DNA of 64,000 nucleotides from contig NZ_CP109598.1 in NCBI RefSeq assembly GCF_036327775.1, forward strand, positions 6,298,501 to 6,362,500, in the 5' to 3' direction. This document shows positions 18,519-27,132 of the stretch, in pieces. The stretch's first letter is position 1. Each line of letters starts with the position of its first letter. The translations under genes and the position numbers were made by a program. Under the pieces are notes generated by a model, which worked only from the letters and a program-made list of their open reading frames with translations, was not told the DNA's origin and made no database searches. Source of the DNA: Streptomyces sp. NBC_01498. Its GTDB lineage: Bacteria; Actinomycetota; Actinomycetes; Streptomycetales; Streptomycetaceae.

Positions 18519-18917
18519 TCAGGCGGCGTGCCGGCGCGGCTGCGGCAGCTTGAACGGACGTGAACTCGGGCCGCCCGCATGGGAGAACGGCTGCGTACGC
18601 CAGTCCAGCCCCTGAGGGAGCGTCAGCAGCAGCGCGGTGTCCTGCTCCTGCGCGTCGAGCGACTCGTCGGCGGGCCGGGCGTCGTCGGCCGAACGGCCCG
18701 TACCCGCGCACACGGTGAGGACGAACGGATTCCACGGGCTGGGGCACAGCGCGTGCTCCGGCAGATTGTCCTCGTCCGCCAGAAGGGCGATCGGCTGGGA
18801 GCAGTCCGGGCACACGACCCGGTACATCTCGAAGGTGTCGTAGAAGTCGAGATCGTCGGCCTCGACGGGATCAAAGGGCTCCGGTTCGATACGTCCGGTG
18901 CTCTTCAGGCTCTGCAT
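18519..18917 (-). CDS. Small conserved protein with Cys-rich motif, function unknown
   Basis: A 132-aa acidic-then-basic protein. The ATG at 18917 follows GGGGGAGTGTCTCC, a good ribosome-binding site. The middle contains CPDC (about residue 36), HALCPSPW and TVC, which could form a small zinc-binding knuckle. The start is acidic (EPEPFDPVEADDLDFYDTFE) and the end is Arg/Pro-rich. I do not recognise the family. It is divergent from the Lrp regulator with about 200 bases between them, so it may be the Lrp target. Confidence 0.7.
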   Translation of the reverse strand: MQSLKSTGRIEPEPFDPVEADDLDFYDTFEMYRVVCPDCSQPIALLADEDNLPEHALCPSPWNPFVLTVCAGTGRSADDARPADESLDAQEQDTALLLTLPQGLDWRTQPFSHAGGPSSRPFKLPQPRRHAA

Positions 18918-19120
18918 GGAGACACTCCCCCTCAGGTGGGCCGACTGCCACGTGCGGCCTCGACCACAGCAAGCAATTCCCGTCGCGCGAGGCAGGTAAC
19001 CGTGAGGCCTCGACCGACCACGCGACATACCTGTGGTGTTCGTCACATGCCCGGCACGGGTGACGATCCAGTACGTCGTCTGCTGTGCCGGAAGCGACCT
19101 CGGGCAATAGGTTGATCCGC

Positions 19121-19561
19121 ATGGAGGAGCTGGATCGTCAGATCGTGGAATTGCTCGTCAAGGACGGGCGGATGAGCTACACCGACCTGGGCAGGGCCAC
19201 CGGTCTGTCCACCTCGGCGGTTCATCAGCGCGTCCGCAGACTGGAGCAGCGCGGAGTCGTACGCGGCTACGCCGCCGTCGTGGACCCCGAAGCCGTCGGA
19301 CTGCCCCTGACCGCGTTCATCTCGGTCAAGCCGTTCGACCCCAGCGCGCCCGACGACATCGCGGAACGGCTGGCGCCGATCCCCGAGATCGAGGCATGCC
19401 ACAGCGTGGCCGGCGAGGAGAACTACATCCTCAAGGTACGGGTGGCGACACCCCTGGAACTGGAGAACCTGCTGACCCGCATCCGCACCCTGGCGGGCGT
19501 CTCCACCCGCACGACGGTGGTCCTCTCCACCCCGTACGAGGCCCGCGCACCGCACTTCTGA
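19121..19561 (+). CDS. Lrp/AsnC-family transcriptional regulator
   Basis: A 146-aa regulator with an N-terminal helix-turn-helix (MSYTDLGRATGLSTSAVHQRVRRLE) and a C-terminal RAM/AsnC ligand domain (AFISVKPFDP ... VRVATPLELENLL). Lrp-type proteins sense amino acids and form octamers. I chose the ATG at 19121: a TAGGTT at 19108-19113 lies seven bases before it, suggesting a leaderless transcript. A GTG at 19085 in the same frame is the alternative. It is divergent from the 132-aa unknown gene. Confidence 0.9.
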   Translation: MEELDRQIVELLVKDGRMSYTDLGRATGLSTSAVHQRVRRLEQRGVVRGYAAVVDPEAVGLPLTAFISVKPFDPSAPDDIAERLAPIPEIEACHSVAGEENYILKVRVATPLELENLLTRIRTLAGVSTRTTVVLSTPYEARAPHF

Positions 19562-19718
19562 GGTCCCGGCCCACCGGTGCTCCTCTTCGGACTCGGTGCG
19601 CCTCCGGGCGCTCGAAGCCCCTGCCGGCGGCGGCGCGCCCTTCGGCTCACCCGCCGGGGCCCGGCGCCGCCCACCCCTGCGTGTCGGAGTCCTCGTGGGA
19701 GGCGGGAGACTGGGGGTC

Positions 19719-21359
19719 ATGAACGATCGTGCCGCCGCCCCGAGTCGAACCCGAACCATTCTGCTGCGCGGGGGAGACGTCCACAGCCCCGCCGACCCCT
19801 TCGCCACCGCGATGGTCGTCGAACGCGGCCATGTCGCCTGGGTCGGCTCCGAAGGTGCCGCCGACTCCTTCGCCTCCGGGGTGGACGAGGTCGTCGACCT
19901 CGAAGGCGCCCTCGTCACGCCCGCGTTCACCGACGCGCACGTCCACACCACCGCGACCGGTCTCGCCCTCACCGGACTCGACCTGTCCGGCGCCGCCACG
20001 CTCGCCGACGCGCTCGCGCTCGTCCGGGACCACCGCGCCGCCCACCCCGCCGACCGGGTACTCCTCGGGCACGGCTGGGACGCCGCCCGCTGGCCCGAGC
20101 GCCGCGCCCCCGGCCGCCGGGAACTGGACGAAGCGGCCGACGGACGACCGCTGTACCTGACCCGCGTCGACGTCCACTCCGCCGTCGTCACCACCGCCCT
20201 CCTCGACCTGGTGCCCGGCGTCACCGAACTGGCCGGATTTCATCGTGACGCCCCGCTGACCGGTGACGCCCACCACGCCGTACGCGCCGCCGCGTACGCC
20301 GCCCTGACTCCCGCGCAGCGCACCGAGGCGCAGCGCGCCGCCCGCGCCCGCGCCGCCTCCCTCGGCATCGGCACCCTCCACGAGTGCGGCGGGCCCCACA
20401 TCTCCGCCGAGGACGACTTCACCGGGCTGCTCCGGCTGGCCGAGGACGAACCCGGCCCGCGCGTGCACGGCTACTGGGCCGAGCGCGTCGCCGACGACAA
20501 GGACGCGGCACGCGTCCGCGCGCTGGGCGCCGCCGGAGCGGCGGGCGACCTCTTCGTGGACGGCTCGCTCGGTTCGCACACCGCCTGGCTGCGCGAGCCG
20601 TACGCGGACGCGCCCCACACCGGCACCGCGCACCTCGACGCCGCCGACATCGCCGCCCATGTCACCGCCTGCACCGAAGCCGGGCTCCAGGCCGGATTCC
20701 ACGCCATCGGCGACGCCGCGGTCGACGCGGTCGTCGCCGGGATCCGCGCCGCCGCCGAGCGGGTCGGACTCGCCCGGATCCGCGCCGCCCGCCACCGGGT
20801 GGAGCACGCCGAGGCACTCACCCCCGAGACCGTCGCCGGCTTCGCCGAACTCGGCCTCACCGCCTCCGTCCAGCCCGCGTTCGACGCGGCCTGGGGCGGT
20901 ACGGACGGCATGTACGCCGACCGGCTCGGCGCGCCCCGCGCCGCCACCCTCAACCCGTACGCCGCCCTGCTCCGCGCCGGTGTCCCCCTCGCCTTCGGCT
21001 CCGACAGCCCCGTCACCCCGCTCGACCCCTGGGGCACCGTCCGGGCCGCCGCGTTCCACCGCACACCCGCCCACCGGATCTCCGTACGCGCCGCGTTCAC
21101 CGCCCACACCCGCGGCGGCGGACGCGCCGCGGGCCGCGACGACACGGGGGTGCTCGTGCCGGGCGCGCCCGCCGACTACGCGGTCTGGCGCACCGAGGAG
21201 CTGATCGTCCAGGCCCCCGACGACCGGGTCGCCCGCTGGTCCACCGACCCGCGTTCGGGCACGCCCGGCCTGCCCGATCTGACCCCCGGCACCCCCCTGC
21301 CCGTCTGCCTGCGGACCGTCGTGGGCGGGCGAACGGTGTTCGTGCGACCGAACGAGTGA
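19719..21359 (+). CDS. Amidohydrolase, YtcJ-like
   Basis: A 546-aa metal-dependent hydrolase of the amidohydrolase superfamily. The metal-binding HxH appears in TPAFTDAHVHTT (about residues 68-79), with further likely ligand regions FHAIGDAAVD and RHRVEHAEAL, and FGSDSPVTPLDPW near the end. The YtcJ-like branch contains N-substituted formamide and urea-type hydrolases; the substrate here is unknown. The ATG at 19719 was preferred over earlier in-frame codons because it follows GGGGGT and starts the first conserved strand. It follows the Lrp gene by 157 bases. Confidence 0.85.
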   Translation: MNDRAAAPSRTRTILLRGGDVHSPADPFATAMVVERGHVAWVGSEGAADSFASGVDEVVDLEGALVTPAFTDAHVHTTATGLALTGLDLSGAATLADALALVRDHRAAHPADRVLLGHGWDAARWPERRAPGRRELDEAADGRPLYLTRVDVHSAVVTTALLDLVPGVTELAGFHRDAPLTGDAHHAVRAAAYAALTPAQRTEAQRAARARAASLGIGTLHECGGPHISAEDDFTGLLRLAEDEPGPRVHGYWAERVADDKDAARVRALGAAGAAGDLFVDGSLGSHTAWLREPYADAPHTGTAHLDAADIAAHVTACTEAGLQAGFHAIGDAAVDAVVAGIRAAAERVGLARIRAARHRVEHAEALTPETVAGFAELGLTASVQPAFDAAWGGTDGMYADRLGAPRAATLNPYAALLRAGVPLAFGSDSPVTPLDPWGTVRAAAFHRTPAHRISVRAAFTAHTRGGGRAAGRDDTGVLVPGAPADYAVWRTEELIVQAPDDRVARWSTDPRSGTPGLPDLTPGTPLPVCLRTVVGGRTVFVRPNE

Positions 21360-21469
21360 TGTACCCGCGTTTCCGTACCGCCGACCGATGCTTCCCAGCC
21401 ACGGTCGCGACCAGCGGATCTCCGTCGCCGACCTGCTGAAACACGTCGACGGCGCAGGTCACGGATGTA

Positions 21470-21500
21470 TTGACAGCACGCACTCACCGGCCGGTAGGTT
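21470..21500 (+). promoter_or_regulatory. Vegetative-type promoter for ppm1
   Basis: A perfect TTGACA (21470-21475) and TAGGTT (21495-21500) with 19-base spacing, the best HrdB-like promoter seen in the window. Transcription from near 21507 would give ppm1 a leader of about 400 bases. Confidence 0.65.
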
Positions 21501-21504
21501 CGGC

Positions 21505-21911
21505 CGGGTCCACCACAGACGTCCGACCGGCAACTCCCACGCAGTCGTCGAACGCCGCTGGGTCAGGGGGTGGCGCGCCGCACCGGCGCGCCACCACTGG
21601 GAGCCAGGTCCAGCGCCCGCGCCTCGGGGACGAGGGAGGGTCTCCGCCGGTCGGCGGGTGCGACCCGGGTAGGGCCCCGGCGTTCAGTAGACAACGGCTC
21701 TCGGTCGACCCGCAGCCGGCGGGTCCGAGGTCGGCCCGAAGGACGCCGGGACCCGACCCGTACGCCCCCGGCCTCCCGCCCGGAGGCTCCGCGCCGCCGT
21801 ATTCCGGCCGCCCCTTCCCCATTCGGTACGACACCCCGCCACCGTGTGGACGGGGACCCCTCGCCCGCTCGCTAAGGTGGTACTTCTGCGTACGGCGATT
21901 AAGGGGCAGTT
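21505..21911 (+). other. Long structured 5' leader (possible ncRNA) before ppm1
   Basis: No gene is supported in these 400 bases. The main structure is a perfect 11-bp stem GGTGGCGCGCC/GGCGCGCCACC (21569-21579 with 21585-21595) with a five-base loop, and further GC-rich partly self-complementary stretches follow to about 21760. It does not match FMN, cobalamin, 6C, RNase P or SRP signatures that I know. It may be a regulatory leader or an independent small RNA. Confidence 0.4.
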
Positions 21912-22679
21912 GTGAACGACGGTGGTCAGAGGCGGTTCGGCCCGCTCGGCGCAGCGTTGGTGATCATCCCGACCTTCAACGAGGCGGAGAACATCGAACG
22001 GACCGTCAGGCGCGTGCGCGCGGCGGTCCCGGAGGCCGACATCCTGGTCACCGACGACAACAGCCCCGACGGCACCGGGAAGATCGCCGACGAACTCGCC
22101 GCCGCCGACGACCGGGTCCACGTCCTGCACCGCAAGGGCAAGGAAGGACTGGGCGCCGCGTATCTGGCGGGCTTCCGCTGGGGCATGGAGCACGACTACG
22201 GTGTCCTGGTCGAGATGGACGCCGACGGCTCCCACCAGCCCGAGGAACTGCCCCGCCTGCTGACCGCGCTCAAGGGCGCCGACCTCGTGCTCGGTTCGCG
22301 CTGGGTGCCCGGCGGCCGGGTGGTCAACTGGCCGAGGACCCGCGAGATGATCTCCCGGGGCGGCAGCACGTACTCACGGGCACTGCTCGGACTGCCGCTG
22401 CGCGACATCACCGGCGGCTTCCGCGCCTTCCGTACGGAGACGCTGAACCGGCTCGGTCTGGACGAGGTCGCCTCGCAGGGCTACTGCTTCCAGGTCGACC
22501 TCGCGCGCCGGGCCGTCGAGGCCGGCTGCCATGTCGTGGAGGTGCCGATCACCTTCGTCGACCGCGAACTGGGCGACTCCAAGATGAGCCGCGACATCCT
22601 CGTGGAGGCGCTCTGGCGGGTCACCGCCTGGGGCGTCGGTACGCGTGCCAACCGGATGCTCGGCCGCAAGCCCCTCTGA
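21912..22679 (+). CDS. ppm1: Polyprenol monophosphomannose synthase
   Basis: A 255-aa GT2 glycosyltransferase that transfers mannose from GDP-mannose to polyprenyl phosphate, giving the donor for protein O-mannosylation and lipoglycans at the membrane. Motifs: VIIPTFNEAENIERTV at the start, DDNSPDGTG, the metal-binding DxD in VEMDADGSHQPEEL, and EVPITFVDRELGDSKM near the end. It matches the catalytic domain of mycobacterial Ppm1 (dolichol-phosphate mannose synthase type) without membrane segments. GTG start at 21912 after AAGGGGCAG. fxsA follows. Confidence 0.88.
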   Translation: MNDGGQRRFGPLGAALVIIPTFNEAENIERTVRRVRAAVPEADILVTDDNSPDGTGKIADELAAADDRVHVLHRKGKEGLGAAYLAGFRWGMEHDYGVLVEMDADGSHQPEELPRLLTALKGADLVLGSRWVPGGRVVNWPRTREMISRGGSTYSRALLGLPLRDITGGFRAFRTETLNRLGLDEVASQGYCFQVDLARRAVEAGCHVVEVPITFVDRELGDSKMSRDILVEALWRVTAWGVGTRANRMLGRKPL

Positions 22680-22781
22680 CCCCCGGTCCTGCGACCACCG
22701 GAACTCTCCCCGAACCTCCGACGCCCGGATTTCGGCCCGCCCCGAACGACAACGCGCGGCGCGGCCAGGCACACTGGAATC

Positions 22782-23390
22782 ATGACGACCGGCGCACCGC
22801 CTCCCGCGGCTCCGCGGCGCTCACGCGCACGCACATTTGTTCCTCTGGGCATCGCCCTCTGGCTGGTGCTCGAAATCTGGCTGCTGACCGTCGTGGCCGA
22901 CGCCACGAACGCGCTGACCGTGCTCGCGCTGCTGATCGGCGCGGGCGTGCTCGGCTCCGTGGTCGTCAAGCGGGCCGGGCGGCGGGCCTTCCGGAATCTC
23001 ACCGAGACCCTTCAGCAGGCGCAGCGGCAGCAGCAGAGCCCGGACGCCCCCACGGACACCGACGAGAACGCGAAGAGTTCCGGCAACGGGTTCCTGATGC
23101 TGGGCGGTCTGCTGATCATGCTGCCCGGACTGATCTCCGACGCCTTCGGTCTGGTGCTGCTGATCCCCCCGGTGCGTTCGCTGCTCAGCCGGCGGGTGGA
23201 GCGGTCGCTGGAGCGCCGTATGCGCGCCGCCGGCCCCGGGGGTCTCGGCGACGCCTTCCAGCAGGCCCAGCAGGCTCGGATGGGCCGCCCGGACGGCAAG
23301 GTCGTACAGGGTGAGGTCATCCGGCACGACGAGCCCGCCCCGCCGCGCGATTCCGGCGAGGACGGCCCCCGGCCGCCCCTGACGCCCTGA
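22782..23390 (+). CDS. fxsA: FxsA-family membrane protein
   Basis: A 202-aa protein with hydrophobic segments at about residues 21-60 (LGIALWLVLEIWLLTVVADA, ALTVLALLIGAGVLGSVVV) and 103-130 (FLMLGGLLIMLPGLISDAFG), the layout and LPGLISD motif of FxsA. E. coli FxsA influences F-exclusion of phage T7; the actinobacterial role is unknown. The C-terminus is soluble and charged. It lies 102 bases after ppm1 and ends at a very strong terminator. Confidence 0.85.
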   Translation: MTTGAPPPAAPRRSRARTFVPLGIALWLVLEIWLLTVVADATNALTVLALLIGAGVLGSVVVKRAGRRAFRNLTETLQQAQRQQQSPDAPTDTDENAKSSGNGFLMLGGLLIMLPGLISDAFGLVLLIPPVRSLLSRRVERSLERRMRAAGPGGLGDAFQQAQQARMGRPDGKVVQGEVIRHDEPAPPRDSGEDGPRPPLTP

Positions 23391-23457
23391 CAGCTCGTTC
23401 CGCCGTGGGCTCTTGTTCCGCCCCGCGCTCCTGAGACAGCGCTCCTGAGACAGCCGA

Positions 23458-23500
23458 AAGCCGTGGGCCGCGACACATTGTGTGTCGCGGCCCACGGCTT
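23458..23500. terminator. 20-bp perfect bidirectional terminator
   Basis: Arms 23458-23477 and 23481-23500 are fully complementary around a three-base loop, with AAG at the 5' foot and CTT at the 3' foot. It separates convergent fxsA and rbpA. A 14-bp tandem duplication (GCGCTCCTGAGACA twice, about 23425-23452) lies just before it. Confidence 0.9.
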
Positions 23501-23548
23501 CTCGCATGTGCTGTCGTGGCGATTCCCGCCGGGCCGGGGCCCGAGGGG

Positions 23549-23923
23549 TCAGGCCGACTTGCGGCTGTCCCGCGGATGCACCGCGATGTTCATGGCGCCG
23601 GAGCGCAGGACGGCCAGCCTCTCGGCCAGCACCTCCTCCAGCTCCTCGCGTGTGCGCCGCTCCATGAGCATGTCCCAGTGCGTACGCGCAGGCTTGCCCT
23701 TCTTCTCCTCGGGACCATCCCCGTCAACCAGGAGTGCCTGGGCGCCACACGCCTTGCACTCCCACTCCGGCGGAATTTCCGCCTCTACCGAGAACGGCAT
23801 CTCAAATCGATGGCCGTTCTGGCATGCGTACTCCACCGCCTGGCGCGGGGCCAGATCGATACCGCGGTCCGTCTCGTAGCTGGTAACCACAAGTCGCGTG
23901 CCGCGGAGAGCTCGCTCACTCAT
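23549..23923 (-). CDS. rbpA: RNA polymerase-binding protein RbpA
   Basis: RbpA is the actinobacterial protein that binds RNA polymerase and principal sigma factors and stimulates initiation. The 124-aa protein matches the S. coelicolor length. It has the flexible N-terminus (MSERALRGTRLVVTSYETD), the zinc-like core with CQNGH and CKACG motifs, and the C-terminal sigma-interacting helix (RTHWDMLMERRTREELEEVL). The ATG at 23923 begins the conserved sequence; longer in-frame extensions upstream are not conserved in character. An exact sigma-R promoter match lies 60-90 bases upstream. Confidence 0.96.
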   Translation of the reverse strand: MSERALRGTRLVVTSYETDRGIDLAPRQAVEYACQNGHRFEMPFSVEAEIPPEWECKACGAQALLVDGDGPEEKKGKPARTHWDMLMERRTREELEEVLAERLAVLRSGAMNIAVHPRDSRKSA

Positions 23924-23984
23924 GAATCGTGCCTCCCGGGCTTGTCGCCCACAGGACAGGTGTCGCTGTCGTCGTCTTCCGGTC

Positions 23985-24010
23985 AACGTCCGGTCGGCGG
24001 TAAAGATTCC
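23985..24010 (-). promoter_or_regulatory. Sigma-R-type promoter for rbpA
   Basis: Read leftward: GGAAT (24006-24010), 18 bases, GTT (23985-23987). This equals the sigma-R consensus GGAAT-N18/19-GTT. rbpA of S. coelicolor is known to be induced by thiol oxidation through sigma-R, so the match is expected to be real. Confidence 0.88.
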
Positions 24011-24178
24011 CGTTCCGGGTCACACGTCGCCGTCGTACCGCCCCTTGGTTCTACCCACCAGTGCCCGGTTTGTCACATCTGGCGCTGGATGTCAGCTCAC
24101 GTTTTCGCTTCCGTGACACGCGGTGACGGTCCGGCTGGCAGGCCAACGGCGTACACTACCGCGCTTTGACCTGGACGT

Positions 24179-25603
24179 CTAAATCCGCTCCGGCACGGGG
24201 TTGCCCGCCTCGGCCACGGCCCGGCGGACCGGCACCCGCGCGAGCAGGACGAAGCCGATCAGGAAGAAGACCACCAGCGAGACGATCGCGTCCCGGTAGC
24301 TGCCGGTGAGCTGGTAGGCGAGGCCGAACACCAGCGGCCCCAGCCAGCTCAGGCCGCGGTCGCTCATCTCGTACGCGGCGAAGTACTCGGCCTCCTTGCC
24401 GCGCGGGATCAGATGCGAGAACAGCGAGCGCGACAGCGCCTGGCTCCCGCCCAGCACCATGCCGATCGCGGCGGCCAGACCGAAGAACCAGACCGGGGCC
24501 CCGGCGGGCAGGAAGTACCCGGCGATCAGGATGACCGTCCAGACGACGAGCGACGCGAGGATCGTCCGTTTGGCTCCGTGGGTCCGCGCCAGCCTGCCCA
24601 TGCCGAGGGCGCCCACCACCGCCAGGATCTGTACCAGCAGCACCGCCGAGATCAGCGTCGTCTGGTCCAGGCCCAGCTCCTCGGAGCCGTAGACGGACGC
24701 CTGGGAGATCACCGTCTGCACGCCGTCGTTGTAGATCAGATAGGCGAGCAGGAAGGAGAGCGTGAGGGGATGGCGGCGCATGTCGCGCAGGGTGGCGATC
24801 AGCTGGCGCCAGCCGGTGCCCACCGCTCCTCCCGCCTGGTGTCCGGCTTCCGTTGGGTGTCCGGCGTCCCGCTCCACCTGCCGGTCGCGCAGCCGGCGCA
24901 GCGGTATCAGGGTGAAGGCGCCCCACCAGATGCCCGCCGAGGCCAGACAGATCCGTACGGCCGTCGACTCCGAGACACCGAACGACTCGTGACCGGTGTA
25001 GAGGATCAGGTTCAGTACGAGGACGAAGGCGCCCGAGGTGTAGCCGAAGGCCCAGCCCCGTGAGGAGACCGCGTCGCGCTCCTCGGGCGTGGCGATCTGC
25101 GGCAGATACGCGTTGTAGAGGGCCATGGACACCGACAGCGACGCGTTCGCCACGATCAGCAGGACCACGCCCAGCGCGTAGCGGTCGCCGTCCAGGAAGA
25201 ACATGCCCGCCGTCGCGCCCGCCCCCGTGTACGCGGCGACCGCCAGCAGCGGCTTCTTGCGCCCCGTACGGTCGGCCACCGCCCCGGCCAGCGGCATCAG
25301 GAGCACCGCGAGAACGATCGACGCGGACACGGCGTACGCGAAGACCGAACCGGCCCGCACCGGGACGCCCAGCGGATGGACGAAACCGTCGGCGTCCGCA
25401 GCGGCCTTCGCCACCGAGGTCAGATACGGCCCGAGGAAGACCGTGACGACGCTGGTCGAGTAGACGGAGACGGCGAAGTCGTAGAAGTACCAGCCGCGTT
25501 GTTCACGTATTCGGCCGGTCTCGTCGCCGGTCAGGCCCGCGGTGTCGGCGGTCACCCCGCGCCCCCCTCCGTCGTCCCCCGAGGGGGTGTCCGCAACTGT
25601 CAT
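24179..25603 (-). CDS. MFS transporter, UMF1/Atg22-like
   Basis: A 474-aa membrane protein with about twelve hydrophobic segments. The early RGWYFYDFAVSVYSTSVVTVFLGPYL region, the PLAGAVADRTGRKKPLL loop-2 motif and the CGP-like TPEERDAVSSRGWAFGY block are characteristic of the UMF1 family related to Atg22. Substrates in bacteria are unknown; yeast Atg22 exports amino acids from the vacuole. The start codon overlaps the stop of the GDPD gene (ATGA), placing it third in an operon YczE - GDPD - MFS. A role in exporting products of the phosphodiesterase is conceivable only by context. Confidence 0.85.
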   Translation of the reverse strand: MTVADTPSGDDGGGRGVTADTAGLTGDETGRIREQRGWYFYDFAVSVYSTSVVTVFLGPYLTSVAKAAADADGFVHPLGVPVRAGSVFAYAVSASIVLAVLLMPLAGAVADRTGRKKPLLAVAAYTGAGATAGMFFLDGDRYALGVVLLIVANASLSVSMALYNAYLPQIATPEERDAVSSRGWAFGYTSGAFVLVLNLILYTGHESFGVSESTAVRICLASAGIWWGAFTLIPLRRLRDRQVERDAGHPTEAGHQAGGAVGTGWRQLIATLRDMRRHPLTLSFLLAYLIYNDGVQTVISQASVYGSEELGLDQTTLISAVLLVQILAVVGALGMGRLARTHGAKRTILASLVVWTVILIAGYFLPAGAPVWFFGLAAAIGMVLGGSQALSRSLFSHLIPRGKEAEYFAAYEMSDRGLSWLGPLVFGLAYQLTGSYRDAIVSLVVFFLIGFVLLARVPVRRAVAEAGNPVPERI

Positions 25604-26364
25604 CGCCAGAGCCCGCGTTCGGTGAACACCGCGCGCAGCGTCTCCAGTTGATCGGTCATGATGCCATCCACACCGAGGTCCAGGAGCGCGCGCATCCGGT
25701 CCGCCCCGTTGACGGTCCAGACATGCACCTGGAGACCGCGCGCGTGCGCCGTCCGTACGAAGCGCCGGTCGACCACCCGCACCCCGCTCTGCTCCCGCGG
25801 CACCTGCGCACAGACGGCGCCCTCACGCACCGGCGCGGGCACCCCGTACGAGCGCAGCCGCAGGCCGAGAACACCGCGCACTCCGTAGGAGGTGGCCAGC
25901 CGGGGACCCGCCCGCCGGTGCGCGCGGGCGACGCGCGCCTCCGAGAACGAGCCCACACACACCCGGTCCCAGCTGTCCGTCCGCCGGATCAGTTCGATCA
26001 GCGGGTCCAGGGCCGGCTCCGCCTTCATGTCGACGTTCCAGCGGGCGTCCGGGAACTCCTCCAGAAGATCCTCGAAGAGCGGGAGCGGCTCGGTCCCGCC
26101 GACCCGGGCCCGGCCCACCTCGCTCCACGGCAGCTCCGCGATCCGGCCGCGCAGGTCGGTGACCCGGTCGAGCGTCGCGTCGTGGAACGCGACGAGCCGG
26201 CCGTCGGCCGTGGTGTGCACGTCGGTCTCGAAGTAGCGGTAACCGAGCGCGGCGGCGCGCCGGAAGGCCGCCGCCGTGTTCTCGATCCCGTCGGCCGCGC
26301 CGCCCCGGTGGGCGAACGGGATGGGCGACGGATGGTCCAGATAGGGATGGCGTACGGGAGTCAC
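25600..26364 (-). CDS. Glycerophosphodiester phosphodiesterase
   Basis: A 254-aa TIM-barrel enzyme that releases glycerol 3-phosphate from glycerophosphodiesters. Signature residues: FAHRGGAADGIENT at the start, YFETDVHTTADGRLVAFHD (metal and catalytic residues), and DMKAE in the following strand. It lacks a signal peptide, so it is a cytoplasmic UgpQ-type enzyme. GTG start at 26364 overlaps the YczE stop codon; the earlier in-frame region belongs to that gene. The end overlaps the MFS start. Confidence 0.88.
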   Translation of the reverse strand: MTPVRHPYLDHPSPIPFAHRGGAADGIENTAAAFRRAAALGYRYFETDVHTTADGRLVAFHDATLDRVTDLRGRIAELPWSEVGRARVGGTEPLPLFEDLLEEFPDARWNVDMKAEPALDPLIELIRRTDSWDRVCVGSFSEARVARAHRRAGPRLATSYGVRGVLGLRLRSYGVPAPVREGAVCAQVPREQSGVRVVDRRFVRTAHARGLQVHVWTVNGADRMRALLDLGVDGIMTDQLETLRAVFTERGLWR

Positions 26365-27029
26365 GGCCGAAGTATGGCCTGCTCCGGGGAACCCCCGGCG
26401 ACGACCGTGTCGCCGTCCGGCGTCGGCGGGACGTCGAAGACCCGCAGGAACAGCTGCGCGAGGGGCCCGATGGCCAGCGCGTAGGCGACCGTGCCGATGC
26501 CGACGGAGCCGCCGAGCGCGAATCCGGTGGCGACGACGGCCACCTCGATCCCGGTACGGACCAGCCGCACGGAGCGGCCGGTGAGCCGGTGCAGCCCGGT
26601 CATCAGCCCGTCGCGGGGACCGGGCCCGAAACGGGCCGCGATGTAGAGGCCGGTGGCCACGCCGTTGAGCACGATGCCGGCCACCAGCAGGGCGATCCGT
26701 ACGGCGAGATGGCGGCCGTCCGGGACGAGGGCCAGGGCGGCGTCCATCGCGACCCCCACCACGAAGACGTTGGAGACCGTGCCGACCCCGGGCCGCTGCC
26801 GGATCGGTATCCACAGCAGCAGCACCACCGCGCCGACGATGATCGAGACGACGCCCATGGTCAGCCCGGTCAGCTCGGACAGACCCTGGTGCAGCACGCC
26901 CCAGGGCTCCAGCCCGAGCCCGCCCCGCACCAGCAGGGCCGCGCTCACGCCGTACAGGGTCAGACCCGCGTAGAGCTGGACGAGGCGGCGGGGGAGCCGC
27001 CTCCCACGGAGGACGGGTGCGAGGGACAA
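26361..27029 (-). CDS. YczE/YitT-family membrane protein
   Basis: A 222-aa protein with about five membrane segments (LVQLYAGLTLYGVSAALLVRGGLGLEPWGVLHQGL onward). The GLEPWGVLHQGLS block is typical of YczE-family proteins. The gene starts with TTG at 27029, chosen because GGAGGA lies eight bases upstream; there is no better ATG. It is divergent from a MocR regulator, an arrangement seen often in actinobacteria and Bacillus (YczR-YczE), so it is very likely that regulator's target. Its transported compound is unknown. Confidence 0.85.
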   Translation of the reverse strand: MSLAPVLRGRRLPRRLVQLYAGLTLYGVSAALLVRGGLGLEPWGVLHQGLSELTGLTMGVVSIIVGAVVLLLWIPIRQRPGVGTVSNVFVVGVAMDAALALVPDGRHLAVRIALLVAGIVLNGVATGLYIAARFGPGPRDGLMTGLHRLTGRSVRLVRTGIEVAVVATGFALGGSVGIGTVAYALAIGPLAQLFLRVFDVPPTPDGDTVVAGGSPEQAILRP

Positions 27030-27132
27030 GGGACGGTCCTCCGGAGTGGAACGAGTGGACTGATGCGTGTCACTCTGTGGCGGGGCGACAACGGCCGACC
27101 ATGGCCAATTCGGTGAAGGTGGACTGATTTCT

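Noticed and set aside
21541..21760. Possible cobalamin riboswitch before ppm1
   Set aside because: A CCACTGGG-like and CCAGG-like stretch occur, but the B12 box and the conserved core are missing in order.
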